A stretch of 64,000 nt of DNA, from contig NZ_BJOG01000005.1 of NCBI RefSeq assembly GCF_006540085.1, positions 186,001 through 250,000 of the forward strand. The letters are read 5' to 3'. Positions 1-8,386 of this stretch are shown one piece after another. The notes under the pieces were generated by a model, which was not told the origin of the DNA, did no database searches, and saw nothing but the letters and a program-made list of their open reading frames with translations. A program made the translations under genes and the position numbers. Position 1 is the stretch's first letter. Each line of letters begins with the position of its first letter. This DNA comes from Microbacterium oxydans (GTDB taxonomy: Bacteria; Actinomycetota; Actinomycetes; Actinomycetales; Microbacteriaceae).

Positions 1-233
1 CCGATGCCCGCGCCGATCGCCGCCTGCCGCGCCGCGTTCTGTCCCGACCCGGCCGCGAGCACCTGACCGACGACGACGGCATCGACATCGTCGGGATCGA
101 TCGTGGCCTGTTCGAGCGCGCCGCGGATCGCCAGTGATCCGAGCTGAGGCGCTGTGAACGCGGAGAGCTGCCCCTTAAGGCGTCCCTGTGGGGTGCGAGC
201 AGCGGCGACGATGACGACGTCGTTCTCAGTCAT
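1..233 (-). CDS. Acetyl-CoA C-acyltransferase (thiolase), N-terminal part, cut by window edge
   Basis: The first 77 residues of a thiolase are visible. The start [16 protein letters not shown] and the following [16 protein letters not shown] stretch match the first conserved blocks of the acetyl-CoA acetyltransferase / beta-ketoadipyl-CoA thiolase family. The catalytic cysteine (usually near residue 90) lies beyond the window. The ATG overlaps the stop of the CoA-transferase B subunit by 8 bases, and a GGAAGGA ribosome site lies about 10 bases upstream inside that gene, so the three genes form one coupled operon. Together they would convert a 3-oxoacid to its CoA ester and cleave it to acetyl-CoA (beta-ketoadipate or acetoacetate degradation; which substrate is not visible). 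Confidence 0.85.
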   Translation of the reverse strand, partial: MTENDVVIVAAARTPQGRLKGQLSAFTAPQLGSLAIRGALEQATIDPDDVDAVVVGQVLAAGSGQNAARQAAIGAGI

Positions 234-894
234 GGTGCGTGGTCCTTCCGTTGTGCAGTGCGCGGGAGACGATGAGGGGTGGCTCCGTCGCGGCGACGAC
301 GTCATCGACCGTGACGTCCGGCGCGGTCTCGACGAGCACGAGTCCCTCCGATGTCACGTCGATCACGGCGAGGTCGGTGATGATCCGGTCGACGACGCCT
401 CGACCCGTCAACGGCAGGGAGCACTCCTCGACGATCTTCGCGGAGCCGTCTTTCGCGACATGCTCCATGAGCACGATGACCCGGCCGGCGCCGTGGACCA
501 GATCCATGGCACCGCCAGGGCCCTTGACCATCTTGCCGGGGATCATCCAGTTCGCGAGGTCTCCCGCTGACGAGACCTGCATCGCCCCGAGGATCGCGGC
601 ATCGATCTTGCCGCCTCGGATCATGCCGAAACTGGTCGCCGAGTCGAAGAAAGCCGCCCCGGGGAGAGCGGTCACCGTCTCCTTTCCCGCATTGATCAGG
701 TCGGGATCGACCGCGTCCTCCCGCGGATAGGGGCCGACGCCGAGGATGCCGTTCTCTGACTGCAGGACCACGGTGACACCGGGCGGCACGTGATTGGGCA
801 CCAGAGTGGGGAGACCGATGCCGAGGTTCACGTAGGCGCCGTCCTGCAGCTCGGCCGCAGCGCGGGCGGCCATCTGCTCGCGGGTCAGTGCCAT
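226..894 (-). CDS. 3-oxoacid CoA-transferase, subunit B
   Basis: A 222-residue protein of the ScoB/PcaJ/AtoA family, which transfers CoA from succinyl-CoA to a 3-oxoacid such as acetoacetate or 3-oxoadipate in the cytoplasm. The [10 protein letters not shown] motif carries the glutamate that forms the glutamyl-CoA intermediate in this family. I chose the ATG at 894 (MALTREQM) over the longer open frame because GGAAGGAG stands just upstream and family members start here. It begins one base after the stop of the A subunit and overlaps the thiolase start at its other end. Subunit order A-B-thiolase is the usual catabolic arrangement; substrate choice between pcaIJ and scoAB cannot be made from sequence alone. 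Confidence 0.93.
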   Translation of the reverse strand: MALTREQMAARAAAELQDGAYVNLGIGLPTLVPNHVPPGVTVVLQSENGILGVGPYPREDAVDPDLINAGKETVTALPGAAFFDSATSFGMIRGGKIDAAILGAMQVSSAGDLANWMIPGKMVKGPGGAMDLVHGAGRVIVLMEHVAKDGSAKIVEECSLPLTGRGVVDRIITDLAVIDVTSEGLVLVETAPDVTVDDVVAATEPPLIVSRALHNGRTTHHD

Positions 895-895
895 G

Positions 896-1669
896 TCAGG
901 CTCCTTCCACGGCGACGGTGCGCCGTTCGATGCGCTTGGGGATGTCGGTGCCGACCTCGACGACGCGGTGCACGAAGACGCCGGGAAGGTGGATGCCATC
1001 GGGGTCGAGCTCCCCCGGTTCCATCAGCTGTTCGACCTGAGCGATGCAGACCCGTCCCGCCATGGCTGCGAGCGGGTTGAAGTTGCGCGCAGCCTTGTTG
1101 AACACGAGGTTGCCGTGTCGGTCGCCGCGGGCGGCGTGCACGAGCGCGAAGTCGGTGGTGATCGCCTCCTCGAGGACGAACTCACGCGGGGCCCCGTCGA
1201 CCTCGAAGGTGCGCACGTCTTTGGGGGCCGAGGCGACGGCGATCGTGCCGTCGGGGTTGTACCTGCGCGGCAGTCCCCCCTCTGCCACCTGTGTGCCGAC
1301 CCCGGTCTGGGTGTAGAAGGCGGCGATCCCCGACCCGCCGGCGCGGAGCTTCTCGGCGAGGGTTCCCTGCGGTGTGAGTTCGAGCTCCAGTTCCCCGCTC
1401 AAGAACTGACGCTCGAACTCCTTGTTCTCGCCCACATAAGACGAGGTCATCTTGCGGATCCGCCGCGCGCCCAACAGCACACCCAGACCCCAGTCGTCGA
1501 CCCCGCAGTTGTTGCTCACGACGCTCAGGCCCGTGGTGCCCTGTGCGAGGAGCGCCTCGATGAGTGCGATCGGGTTACCGGAGAGACCGAAGCCGCCGAC
1601 CGCCAGCGACGCCCCATCCCTGATGTCGGCGACAGCTGCCTCGGCAGACTCCCAGTGCTTGTCGATCAC
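896..1669 (-). CDS. 3-oxoacid CoA-transferase, subunit A
   Basis: A 257-residue ScoA/PcaI-type subunit. The glycine-rich GGFGLSGNP near residue 25 is the family I CoA-transferase loop, and [12 protein letters not shown] and FYTQTGVGT are further conserved blocks. The start is a GTG preceded by GAAGGAG. It is the first gene of the operon CoA-transferase A, B, thiolase and is divergent from the IclR regulator gene about 105 bases away, which probably controls it. Pathway role (beta-ketoadipate or ketone body use) is inferred from the gene set. Confidence 0.93.
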   Translation of the reverse strand: MIDKHWESAEAAVADIRDGASLAVGGFGLSGNPIALIEALLAQGTTGLSVVSNNCGVDDWGLGVLLGARRIRKMTSSYVGENKEFERQFLSGELELELTPQGTLAEKLRAGGSGIAAFYTQTGVGTQVAEGGLPRRYNPDGTIAVASAPKDVRTFEVDGAPREFVLEEAITTDFALVHAARGDRHGNLVFNKAARNFNPLAAMAGRVCIAQVEQLMEPGELDPDGIHLPGVFVHRVVEVGTDIPKRIERRTVAVEGA

Positions 1670-1739
1670 GTCGGCTCCTTCGATCCCGTGCTCTCCCCAG
1701 CATCCGTCCAGAGCACCTGGCCGGAGAAGCAGGATCTTG

Positions 1740-1774
1740 TGATGTGGCAGAACCTAGAGGTAGCGTCCACATCA
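1740..1774. promoter_or_regulatory. Inverted-repeat operator flanking the iclR -10
   Basis: TGATGTGG (1740-1747) and CCACATCA (1767-1774) form a perfect 8-base inverted repeat with a 19-base spacer. A TAGCGT -10 element (1761-1766) abuts the right arm and the ATG starts at the last base of that arm. The site lies in the gap between the regulator and the divergent CoA-transferase operon, so it could serve both genes. Binding by the IclR protein is inferred. Confidence 0.6.
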
Positions 1775-2559
1775 TGGAACCTCTTGCAGCCGTGCCCGGC
1801 GCTCAGGCCATCGCCAGAGCCGCACGCCTGCTGCGTCTGGTGACGGCCGCCGGCGCCGAGGGCGCCTCGCTGCAGGAGCTGGCGCGCGGCGCAGACCTCT
1901 CGCGCTCCACAGCGCACCGCCTGCTGAGTGCTCTCCGCGCCGAGGGCCTGGTCGACCGCGATGGCGAGAGCACCCGGTGGATGCCCGGTCCTGAGCTCTT
2001 CCTGATGGGATCCGTCGCGGCCGCTCGGTACGACGTGACTGCTCTCGCCCGCGACGTGGTCCGCTCACTCGCCGTCAAGACCGAGGAGAGCGCGTTCCTC
2101 TCCGTACGTCGAGCGGACGAGACGGTCTGCCTCCTCCGCGAGGAAGGCTCGTTCCCCATCCGTTCCTTCGTGCTGAGCGAGGGCGTCCGCTTCCCTTTGG
2201 GCGTCGCGAGCGCGGGCCTCGCCATTCTCGCCTTCCTTCCGGACCACGATGTGGATGGCTACCTCGAGCGTCACCCGGACCTCGAGAGCGCGTGGGGACG
2301 TGCCCACGGCATGCGCCCCCTTCGCGCGCGCCTCGCGGAGACCAAGGAACGGGGATACGCGGTGAACCCCGGATTGATCGTCGAAGGCAGCTGGGGACTC
2401 GGCGCCGCCGTGTTCGATCGCTCGGGGCGCCCCGAATGGGCATTGAGCCTCACCGGTGTGGAGTTCCGCTTCGGCCCTGACCGGATGGCCGAGCTCGGCC
2501 GCACCCTCCTGGCACACGCACATCAACTCTCCGCGCGCATCGCCACCGCCCGACGCTGA
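1774..2559 (+). CDS. IclR-family transcriptional regulator
   Basis: A 261-residue regulator. Residues 10-70 form the winged helix-turn-helix (SLQELARGADLSRSTAHRLLSAL), and the rest is the IclR effector domain with FPLGVASAGLAILAFL and the late GYAVNPG stretch. I chose the ATG at 1774 rather than an upstream GTG because TAGCGT sits 7 bases before it, fitting a leaderless start, and because the protein then starts like its relatives. It faces the CoA-transferase/thiolase operon, which such regulators typically control in response to an aromatic or organic acid ligand (inference). Confidence 0.92.
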   Translation: MEPLAAVPGAQAIARAARLLRLVTAAGAEGASLQELARGADLSRSTAHRLLSALRAEGLVDRDGESTRWMPGPELFLMGSVAAARYDVTALARDVVRSLAVKTEESAFLSVRRADETVCLLREEGSFPIRSFVLSEGVRFPLGVASAGLAILAFLPDHDVDGYLERHPDLESAWGRAHGMRPLRARLAETKERGYAVNPGLIVEGSWGLGAAVFDRSGRPEWALSLTGVEFRFGPDRMAELGRTLLAHAHQLSARIATARR

Positions 2560-2564
2560 CGGTT

Positions 2565-2600
2565 ATTCATACCAGGGGGTATATACTTGCTGGTATGAAT
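2565..2600. promoter_or_regulatory. MarR operator overlapping its own start codon
   Basis: ATTCATACCA (2565-2574) and TGGTATGAAT (2591-2600) are a perfect 10-base inverted repeat with a 16-base spacer. Between them lies a TATACT -10 (2582-2587), 7 bases before the ATG at 2595; the right arm covers the start codon. A bound regulator would cover the core promoter and the expected transcription start. Autorepression of the marR-MFS operon is inferred. Confidence 0.72.
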
Positions 2601-3032
2601 CGCACGGACGTCATCCCCTCCCTGGTGCTCTCGGCGTACGCGCTCGGCCGTATCGCCGCGCAGGACGCCGGAAACGACGCGCCAGCGGCGCAGTGGCGTG
2701 TGCTGAGCCTGCTCGAGCAGGCAGGCTCCCGGCGCGTCGGCGAACTGGCTGCCGCCGCACGGACGACCCAACCCGGAATGACGCGTCTCCTCGGCGGCCT
2801 GGAGCGAGAAGGACTCATCCTCCGCTCCCCCGACCCGGACGATTCCCGCGCGACCGTCGTCGACATCACCGCGCAGGGGACCTCGGCGCTTGCCGCCTGG
2901 CGAGCCGAGTTCCGCGACACTCTCGCTCCACGCTTCGCCGCTCTGGACGACGAGGAGTGGGCCGCCCTCACACGTGCGGCGGAGATCCTCGCCGCGCATA
3001 CCGCCACTGATCGAACAGGAGAACCTCGGTGA
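2595..3032 (+). CDS. MarR-family transcriptional regulator
   Basis: A 145-residue winged-helix protein. The segment RRVGELAAAARTTQPGMTRLLGGLE is the recognition helix region and REGLILRSPDPDDSRATVVDITAQG is the MarR wing with the conserved D-x-R. Its stop overlaps the start of the MFS transporter by 4 bases (GTGA), so both are translated together. The pair is a typical self-regulated drug or toxic compound efflux unit. The gene appears leaderless, with the -10 seven bases before the ATG inside a strong palindrome. Confidence 0.94.
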   Translation: MNRTDVIPSLVLSAYALGRIAAQDAGNDAPAAQWRVLSLLEQAGSRRVGELAAAARTTQPGMTRLLGGLEREGLILRSPDPDDSRATVVDITAQGTSALAAWRAEFRDTLAPRFAALDDEEWAALTRAAEILAAHTATDRTGEPR

Positions 3033-4258
3033 ACACCGCCGCCACCCCCTCGGTGTGGAAACAACCGGCCCAGGTCTGGGCCGTCGCATTCGCGTGCGTC
3101 GTCGCCTTCATGGGCATCGGACTCGTCGACCCGATCCTGCCCGCGATCGCCGAATCGCTGCAGGCCTCTCCCGTCGAGACCGAGCTGCTCTTCACCAGCT
3201 ATCTCCTCGTGACCGGTCTCGCGATGCTCGTGACCAGCTGGATCTCCAGCCGCATCGGGGCCAAGGCGACGCTGCTCATCGGACTCGCGCTGATCGTGGT
3301 GTTCGCACTGCTCTGCGCACTGAGCGGCAGCGTCGACGCCGTCATCGGCTTCCGTGCTGGGTGGGGCCTGGGTAACGCGCTCTTCATCTCGACGGCCCTC
3401 GCCACGATCGTCGGTGCCGCGTCAGGCGGCAGCAGCGCGGCCATCGTCCTCTATGAGGCCGCCCTCGGCCTGGGCATCGCCGTCGGTCCGCTCCTCGGCG
3501 GCCTCCTCGGCGAGCAGAGCTGGCGTGGACCGTTCTTCGGAGTGGTCGCGCTGATGGCGATCGCCTTCGTCGCCGTGCTGGTCCTGCTGCGCGGCCCGGG
3601 CGAGAAGCGCCAGCCCGTCAAATTCTCCGCACCGTTCAGCGCCTTGCGCCGCCCGGCACTCGCGGTGCTCGCGGTCACGGCCCTGTTCTACAACATCGGC
3701 TTCTTCGTCCTCCTGGCCTTCTCCCCGTTCCCGCTGGGCTTCGGCGCGATGGGCATCGGCTTCACCTTCTTCGGCTGGGGAGTCGCACTCGCGGTCACCA
3801 GCGTCTGGGTCGCACCTCTCCTCATGCGCCGCATGCCCAGGACGCGCATCATCCTGGTCGTCCTCCCCCTGTTGGCGGTCGATCTGATCGCTGCCGGGCT
3901 CGTGGTGGGGAATGCCGCGGCGCTGGTCACCTGCATCGTGGTGGGCGGGCTTCTGCTCGGCGTGATGAACACCGTGCTCACCGAAGCGGTGATGGAGGCG
4001 ACCGATCTGCCGCGCTCCGTCGCTTCGTCGGCGTACTCCGCCGTCCGGTTCCTCGGCGGCGCCATGGCTCCCCCGATCGCCGCCCTCCTGTGGCACGCGT
4101 TCAACGCAACGGTTCCCTATCTGTTCGCCGCGGCCTCTGTCCTGCTGGCCGCGCTCACCGTCTTCCTGGGTCGGCGGGTACTCGCCCACATCGACGACGA
4201 GCCCGACGACACGGTGACGGAGGATGCGGCGGCCATCCTGGTGGGAGACGCCGGCTGA
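3029..4258 (+). CDS. MFS drug-efflux transporter (DHA1-like)
   Basis: A 409-residue major facilitator with about 12 hydrophobic segments. The first helix region GIGLVDPILPAI and the following SYLLVTGLAMLVTSWISSRIGAKATLLIG hold the MFS loop 2-3 pattern, as in DHA1 multidrug antiporters. The acidic tail after residue 385 is cytoplasmic. It starts at a GTG overlapping the marR stop by 4 bases, with no separate promoter, so expression should follow the MarR switch. The substrate cannot be told from sequence. Confidence 0.93.
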   Translation: MNTAATPSVWKQPAQVWAVAFACVVAFMGIGLVDPILPAIAESLQASPVETELLFTSYLLVTGLAMLVTSWISSRIGAKATLLIGLALIVVFALLCALSGSVDAVIGFRAGWGLGNALFISTALATIVGAASGGSSAAIVLYEAALGLGIAVGPLLGGLLGEQSWRGPFFGVVALMAIAFVAVLVLLRGPGEKRQPVKFSAPFSALRRPALAVLAVTALFYNIGFFVLLAFSPFPLGFGAMGIGFTFFGWGVALAVTSVWVAPLLMRRMPRTRIILVVLPLLAVDLIAAGLVVGNAAALVTCIVVGGLLLGVMNTVLTEAVMEATDLPRSVASSAYSAVRFLGGAMAPPIAALLWHAFNATVPYLFAAASVLLAALTVFLGRRVLAHIDDEPDDTVTEDAAAILVGDAG

Positions 4259-4334
4259 TCCGGACTCCTGGCGTCGGAGTGGTCACCGAAGACCGCGCCG
4301 ACGCCAGGGCACGAGCGTTGGATATCGTGGATCG

Positions 4335-4817
4335 ATGACCGAGACCCCCGCACTCCCCGAACGCAGCAGGCAGGTGCACCGGCAGCTCCTGGAGGCAGGC
4401 GTCGATGTCCGGATCCGGGTGCTCCCCGAGTCTGCACGAACCGCAGCCGAAGCAGCCGCCGCGATCGGCTGTGAGATCGCGGCGATCGCCAACAGCCTGG
4501 TCTTCGTCGCGGACGATGTGCCGGTGCTGGTCATGACCAGCGGCGGGCACCGGGTGGACCTCGACGCGCTGAAGGCGAGCATCGACGCGGAGGAGGTGAC
4601 GATGGCTCCGCCCGCCCTGGTCCGCTCGGCGACCGGCCAGGTCATCGGCGGCGTCGCACCCATCGGTCACCCGACACCGCTTCGCACCTACATCGATGAG
4701 GCGTTGCGGGCCCACGACGAGCTGTGGGCGGCGGCAGGCCATCCCCACACGGTCATGCCCTTGACCTTCGACCAGCTCACCGCCCTGACCCGGGGAACAG
4801 TGATCTCCGTCGCATGA
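4335..4817 (+). CDS. YbaK/EbsC-type aminoacyl-tRNA deacylase
   Basis: A 160-residue single-domain protein of the YbaK/ProX editing family, which hydrolyses mischarged aminoacyl-tRNAs. The blocks EIAAIANSLVFVADDVPVLV, MTSGGHRVD, and GQVIGGVAPIGHPTPLRTYID are diagnostic, including the glycine-rich GGVxPIGH stretch of the active-site pocket. I chose ATG 4335, because TATCGT lies 6 bases before it (leaderless pattern) and the longer frame runs into the previous gene. The stop codon lies in the first unit of a 14-base tandem repeat. Amino-acid specificity is unknown. Confidence 0.9.
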   Translation: MTETPALPERSRQVHRQLLEAGVDVRIRVLPESARTAAEAAAAIGCEIAAIANSLVFVADDVPVLVMTSGGHRVDLDALKASIDAEEVTMAPPALVRSATGQVIGGVAPIGHPTPLRTYIDEALRAHDELWAAAGHPHTVMPLTFDQLTALTRGTVISVA

Positions 4818-4844
4818 TCTCTATCGCGTGATCTCCGTCGCGTG
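4803..4844. repeat. Three tandem 14-base repeats across the ybaK-like stop codon
   Basis: Units at 4803-4816, 4817-4830 and 4831-4844 read ATCTCCGTCGCATG, ATCTCTATCGCGTG and ATCTCCGTCGCGTG. The first unit encodes the last residues of the deacylase. The unit length is not a multiple of three, so copy changes could alter the last residues or stop. Confidence 0.75.
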
Positions 4845-4907
4845 AGTTCCGCCCCCTCACCTCACGCAGGGGCCGGGCCCGCATCCGGGCACGCTGCGAT
4901 TCACCCT

Positions 4908-4949
4908 GAGAGCCGAGTCGCGAAGCGCATGCTCCACGACCCGGCTCTC
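4908..4949 (-). terminator. Possible terminator hairpin after the surface protein gene
   Basis: GAGAGCCG (4908-4915) and CGGCTCTC (4942-4949) can pair; the loop is long (26 bases) and no clear U-run follows on the minus strand. It lies just past the stop of the sortase-anchored protein. Weak call. Confidence 0.35.
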
Positions 4950-4956
4950 TCGACGA

Positions 4957-6510
4957 TCAGCTGTGTGCTGCCCGCTTCCGAGCACGAACGGCTCCGAGCA
5001 GGGTGAGGGCGATTCCGAGCAGGAGCGCCGATCCTCCGGCCCACAGCAGCCCACCGGGGGCATCGGCACCCGTGGTCGCCAGCGACGATCCGCCCGTGAG
5101 GGGCAGCTCCTTCGGCGGAGAGACCACGGGCGGCGGTGTCGTCGGCGGTGTCGTCGGCGGTGTCGTCGGCGGAATGACCGGCGGCGTCGCGGTCGCGGAG
5201 TTGGTGAGGGTCACCGAGAGAGTCGCACCGGCGCCGACCGTGATCTGCGCTCCACCGTCGGGACGTACCTGCACACCTGTGCCCGAGAACGCGGGTGTTC
5301 CCCAGTCGATGCCTTCGATCGCGGGCGGGGTGAGCTCGACGAGGGTGACCACGGTGCCGGCGGGCAGCGTGATCAGCGGCGAGGTGGCGCCGGCGGTGAT
5401 GGCGACCGTCCGCTCGACGACCGGATCGCCGTAGCTGTACCGCACCGTGTACACGGAGTCGGCGGGCACAGTCGGCGCGCCGGATCCGGACATCGCCTTG
5501 GTCACGGTGAATGCCCCGGTGGCGTCGCCGTCGCCGGTTCCCCCGCCCGTGACGTTCCACACTTCCTTGTCCTCGAGCTTGATCCCGTTCACGTCGGCGG
5601 TGTTGGCGAAGGTCGCCCCGTCCACATGGGTGCTCGGCACGGTGAAGTACTTGACGAAGTAGATCCGGGTCGGGTCGATCGGACCGGGGATCTCGAGGTG
5701 GAATGCCGTGCCCTCAGCGTTCCACGACCCCGTCCAGTCCGTGATCGTCTGCGAGTCCTGATCCTGCATGGTGGCGCTGCGCACAGCGAGCTGGCCGTCC
5801 TCGTTGTGGTGCTCGGCGAGCCCGTCACCGGCGCCGACGAGGGTGTCATCGATCACGATCGACTCCGCTCCGGCGAAGCTCGCTCCCGGGAGGGCCAGTT
5901 CCCACGCGATCCTGCCGTCGTCCGTCTGCCAGGACCACTTCTGCGGTTCGGTGGGCAGCGGTGCGGAGGGTCCGATCCCCCCGCCGGGGAGCTCGACCGG
6001 TGTGATCGTGCCGTCGACGGTGAACTCGACGGTCGACTGCGTCGTCTGCTCATCCGCAGAGGCGACGAACCACAGCGAACCCGTGACGCCGGTTCGGCCG
6101 TTCACGTAGTCGGTGAGGGTGCACGTCACGACGGGAGCCGCATCCGTGCTCACCGTGCACTGGGCGATCGCCACGCTCGGGTCCTCAGCCGATGGCACGG
6201 AGAAGGAGGTGCCCGCGCGGGCGAACTCCTTCGGGAGTGTGAACCCGAACGTCTGGCCTCCTGTCGCTCCGTCCGGCACCGCCCAGTCGGCATCGACACG
6301 CACCTGATCCCACTGCGAGACGCCTCCACCGCCGTTGACGGTCGTCACGGTGATCGACGCAGGATCGATGGCCGCGGGATAGTCGTACTCCGCTGCCGAA
6401 GCGCTCCCGGCGCCGGCGAGAGTGATCACGGCGGTGAGCGCCGCGGCGGCCGCAGCGATCATCGCGGTTGTCTTTCGGCGCACGACGGCGCCGCCATTTC
6501 TTTCGTACAA
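4957..6510 (-). CDS. Sortase-anchored surface protein with DUF5979-like domain
   Basis: A 517-residue secreted, wall-anchored protein. It has an N-terminal signal peptide (RRK then a hydrophobic run ending SASA-AEYD), two or more Ig-like beta domains (about 45-185 and 190-325) resembling collagen-binding/adhesin folds, a DUF5979-like domain (about 335-445, AFTVTKAMSGSG), a Pro/Thr hinge encoded by three 12-base repeats (5135-5170), and a sorting signal: LPLTG at 469-473, LATTG at 477-481, a hydrophobic span and RARKRAAHS. The start is a TTG with GGGGAAG about 5 bases upstream; a GTG at codon 9 or 10 is possible. A role in adhesion is inferred. No sortase gene is in the window. Confidence 0.88.
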   Translation of the reverse strand: MYERNGGAVVRRKTTAMIAAAAAALTAVITLAGAGSASAAEYDYPAAIDPASITVTTVNGGGGVSQWDQVRVDADWAVPDGATGGQTFGFTLPKEFARAGTSFSVPSAEDPSVAIAQCTVSTDAAPVVTCTLTDYVNGRTGVTGSLWFVASADEQTTQSTVEFTVDGTITPVELPGGGIGPSAPLPTEPQKWSWQTDDGRIAWELALPGASFAGAESIVIDDTLVGAGDGLAEHHNEDGQLAVRSATMQDQDSQTITDWTGSWNAEGTAFHLEIPGPIDPTRIYFVKYFTVPSTHVDGATFANTADVNGIKLEDKEVWNVTGGGTGDGDATGAFTVTKAMSGSGAPTVPADSVYTVRYSYGDPVVERTVAITAGATSPLITLPAGTVVTLVELTPPAIEGIDWGTPAFSGTGVQVRPDGGAQITVGAGATLSVTLTNSATATPPVIPPTTPPTTPPTTPPPVVSPPKELPLTGGSSLATTGADAPGGLLWAGGSALLLGIALTLLGAVRARKRAAHS

Positions 6511-6745
6511 GATCTTCCCCAGTTCTTGATGAAGCCCGCGGCTCGGTGCTGACGCTGTGGAACGGCAGTACGGAGGCGCAAGGCATGTGTCCCCATATGA
6601 GAGACGACGGGGTGCGCGATCTATTACGCGATTCTCGAACTCTTCTGAGCAGGAGGCGATCGGAGTCGTGCTCGACGAGGCGTGGGAAGGTGCTCAGGAA
6701 GCAGAAAAGCCTCGGTAGATGGCGAGATCTACTGAGGCTGTTCCG

Positions 6746-6818
6746 TGCACCCCCTGGGACTTGAACCCAGAACCCACTGATTAAGAGTCAGTTGCTCTGC
6801 CGATTGAGCTAGAGGTGC
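6746..6818 (-). tRNA. tRNA-Lys (anticodon CUU)
   Basis: A 73-base cloverleaf: acceptor GCACCTC pairs with GGGGTGC (one G-U pair), D-stem GCTC/GAGC, anticodon stem ACTGA/TCAGT with loop CTCTTAA giving anticodon CUU, T-stem CTGGG/CCCAG around TTCAAGT, and discriminator A. CCA is not encoded. It reads AAG codons. Confidence 0.97.
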
Positions 6819-6974
6819 GTGGCCCGGGATAACCCCGACCGAGGAATTACATTACCAGCCGACCGGGTCCATGTGAAATCGGCGTCGGCACCCGGGCGCG
6901 CCGCGACGATGAGAGACCGCAGACATGGTCTTTCGGCCCTCGGGCGCCGCGGAGTCGACGACTATTCTTAGACC

Positions 6975-7772
6975 GTGAACACCTCTCCCCACGCCGATGC
7001 CCTGCGTCACGACCTCGAACTCGCGCTCCGCCTGGCTGACGCCGCGGACGCCCAGTCCCTCCCGCGTTTCGACGCATCGGATCTCGAGATCTCGACCAAG
7101 GCCGACAACTCGCATGTGACGGATGCCGACCTCGCCACGGAGCGCGCGATCCGCAGCATCCTCGAGCAGGAGCGGCCCGAGGACGGCATCTTCGGCGAGG
7201 AGTTCGGCGCCCAGGGCAGCACTCAGCGCCAGTGGATCATCGACCCGATCGACGGAACCGCCAACTTCCTCCGCGGGGTCCCGCTGTGGGGAACGATGAT
7301 CGCCCTCGCGGTGGACGGCGTGCCCCAGGTCGGTGTGGTCAGCATGCCGGCGCTCGGTCGACGCTGGTGGGCGTCGACCGGTGGTGGCGCCTGGACGGAC
7401 GGCGAGAACGGACCGCGCCGGATCCAGGCGTCCTCGGTCTCCTCCCTCGACGACGCGAGCGTGAGCTTCCAGAGCATCGCGCAGTGGTCGGATGCCGGGC
7501 GCCTCGACACGCTCCTCGCGGTCGCCGCACGGGTCTGGAGGGACAGAGCGTACGGTGACGTGTACTCGTACATGCTCCTTGCGGAGGGCCGCATCGACAT
7601 GGTGGCCGAGTTCGGCGTCAAAGAGTACGACATCGCTGCTGCCGTCCCCATCGTCCGAGAGGCCGGCGGCCGGATGACGGCGATCGACGGCGCGGAGACG
7701 ATCAGCGCGCGCTCGACACTCGCAACCAACGGGACTCTGCACGAGGAGTTCCTGAGCTTGACGCAGAGCTGA
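6975..7772 (+). CDS. hisN: Histidinol-phosphatase, inositol monophosphatase family
   Basis: A 265-residue member of the IMPase fold. The metal-binding blocks are visible: GEEFG near 73, DPIDGTANF near 89-97, and EYDIAAAVPIVREAGG near 217. The start MNTSPHADALRHDLELALRLAD and the overall length match actinobacterial HisN, which removes phosphate from histidinol phosphate in histidine biosynthesis; a general inositol monophosphatase is the alternative. The start is a GTG with TATTCT (6963-6968) six bases before it, so it is probably leaderless. Confidence 0.88.
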   Translation: MNTSPHADALRHDLELALRLADAADAQSLPRFDASDLEISTKADNSHVTDADLATERAIRSILEQERPEDGIFGEEFGAQGSTQRQWIIDPIDGTANFLRGVPLWGTMIALAVDGVPQVGVVSMPALGRRWWASTGGGAWTDGENGPRRIQASSVSSLDDASVSFQSIAQWSDAGRLDTLLAVAARVWRDRAYGDVYSYMLLAEGRIDMVAEFGVKEYDIAAAVPIVREAGGRMTAIDGAETISARSTLATNGTLHEEFLSLTQS

Positions 7773-7812
7773 TCGGCCTGCTGCAGCCCGACCGGAACGA
7801 CGAGGCCTCGCG

Positions 7813-8379
7813 ATGAATCCCCGCATCATGTCCGCCGCCGCGGGCGTCCTGCTGCTCGTCGCAGCGCTCTCCGCGTGCGCGGCCCCCGAGCCAGGCCCCT
7901 CCTCGACGCCCGACGCCGGCGACACGCGCCCGTCACAGTCCCCCGCCCCGCCCTCCTCGCCGACATCGCCGGCCGCCGAGGAAGAACTCACGTGCGAGTC
8001 GATGATCTCCGATGGCACCGTCACCGCGCTCGCTGATGCCGGTTGGACCGCCGAGACGAAGGAGTTCGTCGCCGGCGGCGTCGAGCTGACCGAAGGACTG
8101 CTCTGCTTCTGGGCCGACTACTCCGTCGGTTCGGATCACGGACAGCTCTACGGCTGGTCCGCGATCGACGGTGCGGACGCCGCGACGGCGCAGGCCGCTC
8201 TGCTCGCCGAGGGGTGGAAGCGAGAAGACGGCCCTGACGGCGTCTACTTCACAGAGGATGCGCAATACGCGATGGGCACCGACGAAGACGGCTACGGGAT
8301 GACGTACCTGTTCGGGGACGGCTGGGTTCGGCTCGCCGACACTCGGCAGGGACTCATCCTCATCGAATGGCCGCGCTGA
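7813..8379 (+). CDS. Putative lipoprotein, function unknown
   Basis: A 188-residue protein with a lipoprotein signal (hydrophobic run ending LSAC, lipidated Cys at about residue 21), then a Ser/Pro-rich linker to residue 55 and a globular domain with ESMISDG, FWADYSVGSDHGQLYGW and a C-terminal GWVRLADTRQGLILIEWP. I do not recognise the family. It lies about 40 bases after hisN in the same direction and may be cotranscribed with it; it converges on the ATPase gene 7 bases away. Confidence 0.8.
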   Translation: MNPRIMSAAAGVLLLVAALSACAAPEPGPSSTPDAGDTRPSQSPAPPSSPTSPAAEEELTCESMISDGTVTALADAGWTAETKEFVAGGVELTEGLLCFWADYSVGSDHGQLYGWSAIDGADAATAQAALLAEGWKREDGPDGVYFTEDAQYAMGTDEDGYGMTYLFGDGWVRLADTRQGLILIEWPR

Positions 8380-8386
8380 AGACGCT

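Noticed and set aside
5135..5170. Possible satellite repeat, three 12-base units
   Set aside because: It encodes the Pro/Thr hinge of the surface protein (PPTT repeats) and needs no other explanation.
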